Assembly: GCA_035629935.1 (NCBI GenBank)
Contig: DASQLQ010000135.1
Span: 1-24,600 of the forward strand
From: DASQLQ01 sp035629935
GTDB lineage: Bacteria; Actinomycetota; CADDZG01; WHSQ01
Direction of reading: 5' to 3'
Length of the DNA stretch: 24,600 bases
Shown piece after piece: positions 22,105 to 24,600 of this stretch. A model generated the notes under the pieces. The model did not search any database. It had not been told where the DNA came from and saw only the letters and a list, made by a program, of their open reading frames with translations. Within the stretch, counting starts at the first letter, position 1. Each line of letters starts with the position of its first letter. The translations under genes were made by a program, and so were the position numbers.

Positions 22105-23133
22105 ATGGCTTTCGGCGAGGTTCTCCTAGACGTCCGCGACCTGCGCGTTCACTTCAGGACCGCCGACGGGGTCGTCAAAGCCGTTGACGGTGTCACTTTC
22201 AAGGTGCACCGCGGCGAAACGTTGGGGATCGTGGGTGAGTCCGGCTCGGGCAAGAGCGTCACCTGTTTGACGGCTTTGGGCCTCACGAGTCTGAGAAGTG
22301 CGGACGTGTCGGGCGAGATCATCTTCAAAGGGCAGGATCTCCTGAAGCTCCCCAAGGACGAACTACGAGCGATCCGCGGCAAAGAGATGTCGATGATCTT
22401 CCAGGACCCGTTCGCGTGCCTGCATCCCATGTATCGGGTGGGCGATCAGATCGTCGAGGCCATCCAGGCCCACGACGACTGCTCGAAGGATGACGCGAAG
22501 AAGAGGACCGTGGAACTGTTGGACGCCGTCGGCATTCCTCAGGCGAAGGAAAGATTCAGGGATTTCCCACACCAGTATTCGGGCGGCATGAGACAGCGAG
22601 CCATGATCGCGATGGCTCTCGTCCACAACCCGGACCTCTTGATCGCGGACGAGCCGACCACGGCTTTGGACGTGACCGTGCAAGCGCAGATCCTCGAACT
22701 GATCGACCGGTTGAAGGTCGATTTCAACGTCGGCGTCATCCTCATCACGCACGACCTCGGCGTCGTTTCCGACGTGGCCGACTCGGTGATGGTGATGTAC
22801 GCCGGCCGTCCAATGGAGATCGCCGCCAAGGAAGGATTGTTCCAGGATCCATTGCATCCCTACACCTGGGGCCTGCTCGAATCGATCCCGAGGGTCGATC
22901 AGCGCGGTACGAGGCTGATCCCGATCGCCGGAGCGCCGCCGTCGATGATCAGGGTTCCACCAGGATGCCCGTTCCATCCGCGGTGTCCGCACAGGTTCGA
23001 TCCCTGCGACAAGGACGTGCCCGAGCTCAAAGATCGTGGAGGTGGCCACCCCGAGTCGTGCCATCTCTCCGTCGACGAGAAGAAGAAACTGTGGCAGGAG
23101 CGAGAGACCCGGCGGGTCAAGGAATCGGCATGA
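22105..23133 (+). CDS. oppD: Oligopeptide/dipeptide ABC transporter ATP-binding protein, OppD/DppD type
   Basis: The 342-residue ATPase has Walker A GESGSGKS (44-51), Q-loop Q100 in FQDP, signature SGGMRQR (159-165), Walker B LLIADEP with E183, and H-loop H216 in ITHDLG. The C-terminal domain carries C288, C294, C301 and C319 (GCPFHPRCP, DPCDK, ESCHL). This cysteine pattern is characteristic of the oligopeptide ATPase tail, which binds an iron-sulfur cluster in a structurally studied DppD. It forms the cytoplasmic motor with OppF. No ribosome site is visible, so translation is probably coupled to oppB (three-base gap); the stop overlaps oppF (ATGA). Confidence 0.95.
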   Translation: MAFGEVLLDVRDLRVHFRTADGVVKAVDGVTFKVHRGETLGIVGESGSGKSVTCLTALGLTSLRSADVSGEIIFKGQDLLKLPKDELRAIRGKEMSMIFQDPFACLHPMYRVGDQIVEAIQAHDDCSKDDAKKRTVELLDAVGIPQAKERFRDFPHQYSGGMRQRAMIAMALVHNPDLLIADEPTTALDVTVQAQILELIDRLKVDFNVGVILITHDLGVVSDVADSVMVMYAGRPMEIAAKEGLFQDPLHPYTWGLLESIPRVDQRGTRLIPIAGAPPSMIRVPPGCPFHPRCPHRFDPCDKDVPELKDRGGGHPESCHLSVDEKKKLWQERETRRVKESA

Positions 23134-24203
23134 GCCAGCTGACCGAAGTTCCAACACGCACCGACCAGGGTCACGGAGAAGCCCTGCTCGTCGCCGAGAA
23201 TCTGACGAAGCACTTCCCGATCACCCAGGGGATCCTCTTTCAGAGGGAAGTTGGTCGGGTTCACGCGGTTGAAGATGTTTCGTTCACGCTCTATCCCGGA
23301 GAAACCCTGGGGCTCGTCGGTGAATCCGGTTGTGGGAAGTCGACGACCGCTCGGCTGATCACCAAGCTGCTCGAGGCGACCTCGGGCAAGATCACATTCC
23401 AAGGCCAGGACATCACCAAGCTCTCTCGGAAAGAGATGCTCCCGCTCCGTCGTGAGATGCAGATGATCTTCCAGGACCCATATTCATCACTGAACCCACG
23501 GCAGACGGTCGGACAGATCATCGGGGCCCCGTTCCAGATCCATAAGACCTCCGATGACGTGCGCAAGAGTGTTCAGACTCTGATGGAGCGTGTTGGTCTG
23601 AATCCCGAGCACTACAACAGGTACGGCCATGAGTTCTCGGGTGGACAGCGTCAGCGGATCGGCGTCGCCCGTGCCTTGGCATTGCGACCCAAAGTCATCG
23701 TTTGTGACGAGCCAGTGTCGGCCCTAGATGTTTCGATCCAGGCTCAGATCCTCAATCTGCTCGAGGATCTGCAGGACGAGTTCAAGCTGACCTACATCTT
23801 CATCTCGCATGACCTGGGTGTCGTGCGACACATCTCGGATCGCATCGCCGTGATGTACCTCGGCCGGATGGTCGAGGTTGCTCCTGCCGACGACCTCTAC
23901 ACGAACCCGAAGCACCCTTACACCGCGGCCTTGTTGTCGGCCGTGCCGAAGGGGCATTCCTCGAGCGACTTATCGAACCGCATCGTGTTGCAGGGAGACG
24001 TGCCCTCTCCCGTGAACCCACCTTCGGGTTGTCCTTTCCACCCGCGCTGTCCGAAAGCGCGTGCCGTGGCGGGTGGCGATCGCGTTCCCGAGAACTGCAA
24101 GAACGAGATGCCCCCGCTCGGTGAGGTCGCCCGTAATCACCGCGCCGCTTGCTGGTACCCGGTGGAGAAGGGTGACGAGCTCCACCGCGCAGCCCACGCC
24201 TAA
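23130..24203 (+). CDS. oppF: Oligopeptide/dipeptide ABC transporter ATP-binding protein, OppF/DppF type
   Basis: Starting from the ATG at 23130, which overlaps the oppD stop and has AAGGA upstream, the product is 357 residues; a longer frame opening at 22965 lies inside oppD and is rejected. Motifs: Walker A GESGCGKS (64-71), Q-loop Q115 in FQDPYSSLNP, signature SGGQRQR (170-176), Walker B VIVCDEP with E194, and H-loop H227 in ISHDLG. Its tail has C301, C307, C323 and C341. It completes the transporter ATPase pair. It is the last clearly linked gene of the operon; the next gene starts 21 bases later. Confidence 0.95.
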   Translation: MSQLTEVPTRTDQGHGEALLVAENLTKHFPITQGILFQREVGRVHAVEDVSFTLYPGETLGLVGESGCGKSTTARLITKLLEATSGKITFQGQDITKLSRKEMLPLRREMQMIFQDPYSSLNPRQTVGQIIGAPFQIHKTSDDVRKSVQTLMERVGLNPEHYNRYGHEFSGGQRQRIGVARALALRPKVIVCDEPVSALDVSIQAQILNLLEDLQDEFKLTYIFISHDLGVVRHISDRIAVMYLGRMVEVAPADDLYTNPKHPYTAALLSAVPKGHSSSDLSNRIVLQGDVPSPVNPPSGCPFHPRCPKARAVAGGDRVPENCKNEMPPLGEVARNHRAACWYPVEKGDELHRAAHA

Positions 24204-24224
24204 CCCTTTGCGTTTGGGCAACGC

Positions 24225-24600
24225 TTGACTTTCTCGATAGTTGCCAGGGATCCCGATGCCCAACCGAGTGCCGAATGGGGCGTGGCGGTCGCGTCCAAGT
24301 TCCTTGCAGTGGGCTCTGTCGTCACCTGGGCACGTGCCGATGTTGGTGCGATCGCCACACAAGCGTTCGCGAACCTCGCCTATGGCCCCGACGGCCTCGA
24401 TCTCCTCGCAGCCGGCCGCTCCGCGAAGGAGGTCATAGCCGCGCTGACGGGTGGGGACGAGATGAGCCCGCAGAGACAGTTGGGTGTGGTCGACGCTTCC
24501 GGTGGTGCGGCGACCTTCACCGGTTCGGAGTGTTTCGACTGGGCAGGGGGCCGCGCCGGCCCCGGGTATTGCTGTCAGGGAAACATCCTGACCGGCCCGG
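24225..24600 (+). CDS. DUF1028 family protein (3' end missing)
   Basis: An open frame begins with TTG at 24225 and runs to the window edge (125 codons). The product starts MTFSIVARDPDAQPSAEWG and continues VAVASKFLAVGSVVTWARAD, VGAIATQAFANLAYGPDGLD, then QLGVVDASGGAATFTGSEC and GNILTGP. These are the conserved blocks of the DUF1028 family, a group with an Ntn-hydrolase-like fold and unproved activity, often found near peptide transport or catabolism genes. The TTG start was chosen because the family begins MTFSIVARDP; no strong ribosome site precedes it. It lies 21 bases after oppF on the same strand and may be co-transcribed. Confidence 0.85.
   Translation, partial: MTFSIVARDPDAQPSAEWGVAVASKFLAVGSVVTWARADVGAIATQAFANLAYGPDGLDLLAAGRSAKEVIAALTGGDEMSPQRQLGVVDASGGAATFTGSECFDWAGGRAGPGYCCQGNILTGP

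Noticed and set aside
22965..23129. Upstream start for oppF
   Set aside because: It lies inside oppD; the ATG at 23130 has an ATGA overlap and gives the normal OppF length.

Overview
The window is high-GC and looks actinobacterial (phylum Actinomycetota). The strongest evidence is gene order. The block crgA ... trpG, pknB, pknA, pbpA, rodA, pstP, fhaB, fhaA, tRNA-Leu(CAG) matches the conserved cell-wall and cell-division region that lies near the replication origin in Mycobacterium and Streptomyces. Frequent GTG/TTG starts, genes without Shine-Dalgarno sequences and a class E sortase agree with this. I cannot name a genus; it is not an obvious Mycobacterium or Streptomyces.

Left part (1-5357): a partial SCP2 sterol-carrier-like gene on the minus strand is divergent from a NUDIX/metallo-beta-lactamase fusion gene. 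Next come a membrane-anchored PAS/SpoIIE phosphatase/GHKL kinase protein and a thiolase preceded by inverted repeats. Lipid and acyl-CoA metabolism plus one stress-type signalling protein are the themes.

Middle part (5354-17830): a small membrane zinc-ribbon protein and crgA lie on the minus strand, with two DnaA-box-like sequences between them. A plus-strand run follows: sortase E, a 53-residue membrane protein, an SDR-family epimerase-like protein, a membrane protein and trpG/pabA. Facing it is a seven-gene minus-strand operon, fhaA-fhaB-pstP-rodA-pbpA-pknA-pknB, in which every adjacent pair overlaps by 1 to 7 bases. These genes form one control and synthesis unit for peptidoglycan at the septum and cell pole: PASTA kinases and the PstP phosphatase set phosphorylation, FHA proteins read it, and RodA (glycosyltransferase) with PbpA (transpeptidase) make wall. 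tRNA-Leu(CAG) lies just upstream on the plus strand, followed by a terminator and a second copy of the tRNA 3' end.

Right part (17930-24600): a complete oligopeptide/dipeptide ABC importer in the unusual order permease C, binding protein, (hairpin), permease B, ATPase D, ATPase F. It is followed by the start of a DUF1028 gene that runs off the window.

No CRISPR array, insertion sequence, transposase or phage gene was seen. The least explained items are the tandem DnaA boxes beside crgA, the 99-bp-offset duplicate of the tRNA 3' end, the hydrophobic tail of PknB, and the small uncharacterised membrane proteins embedded in the division locus.
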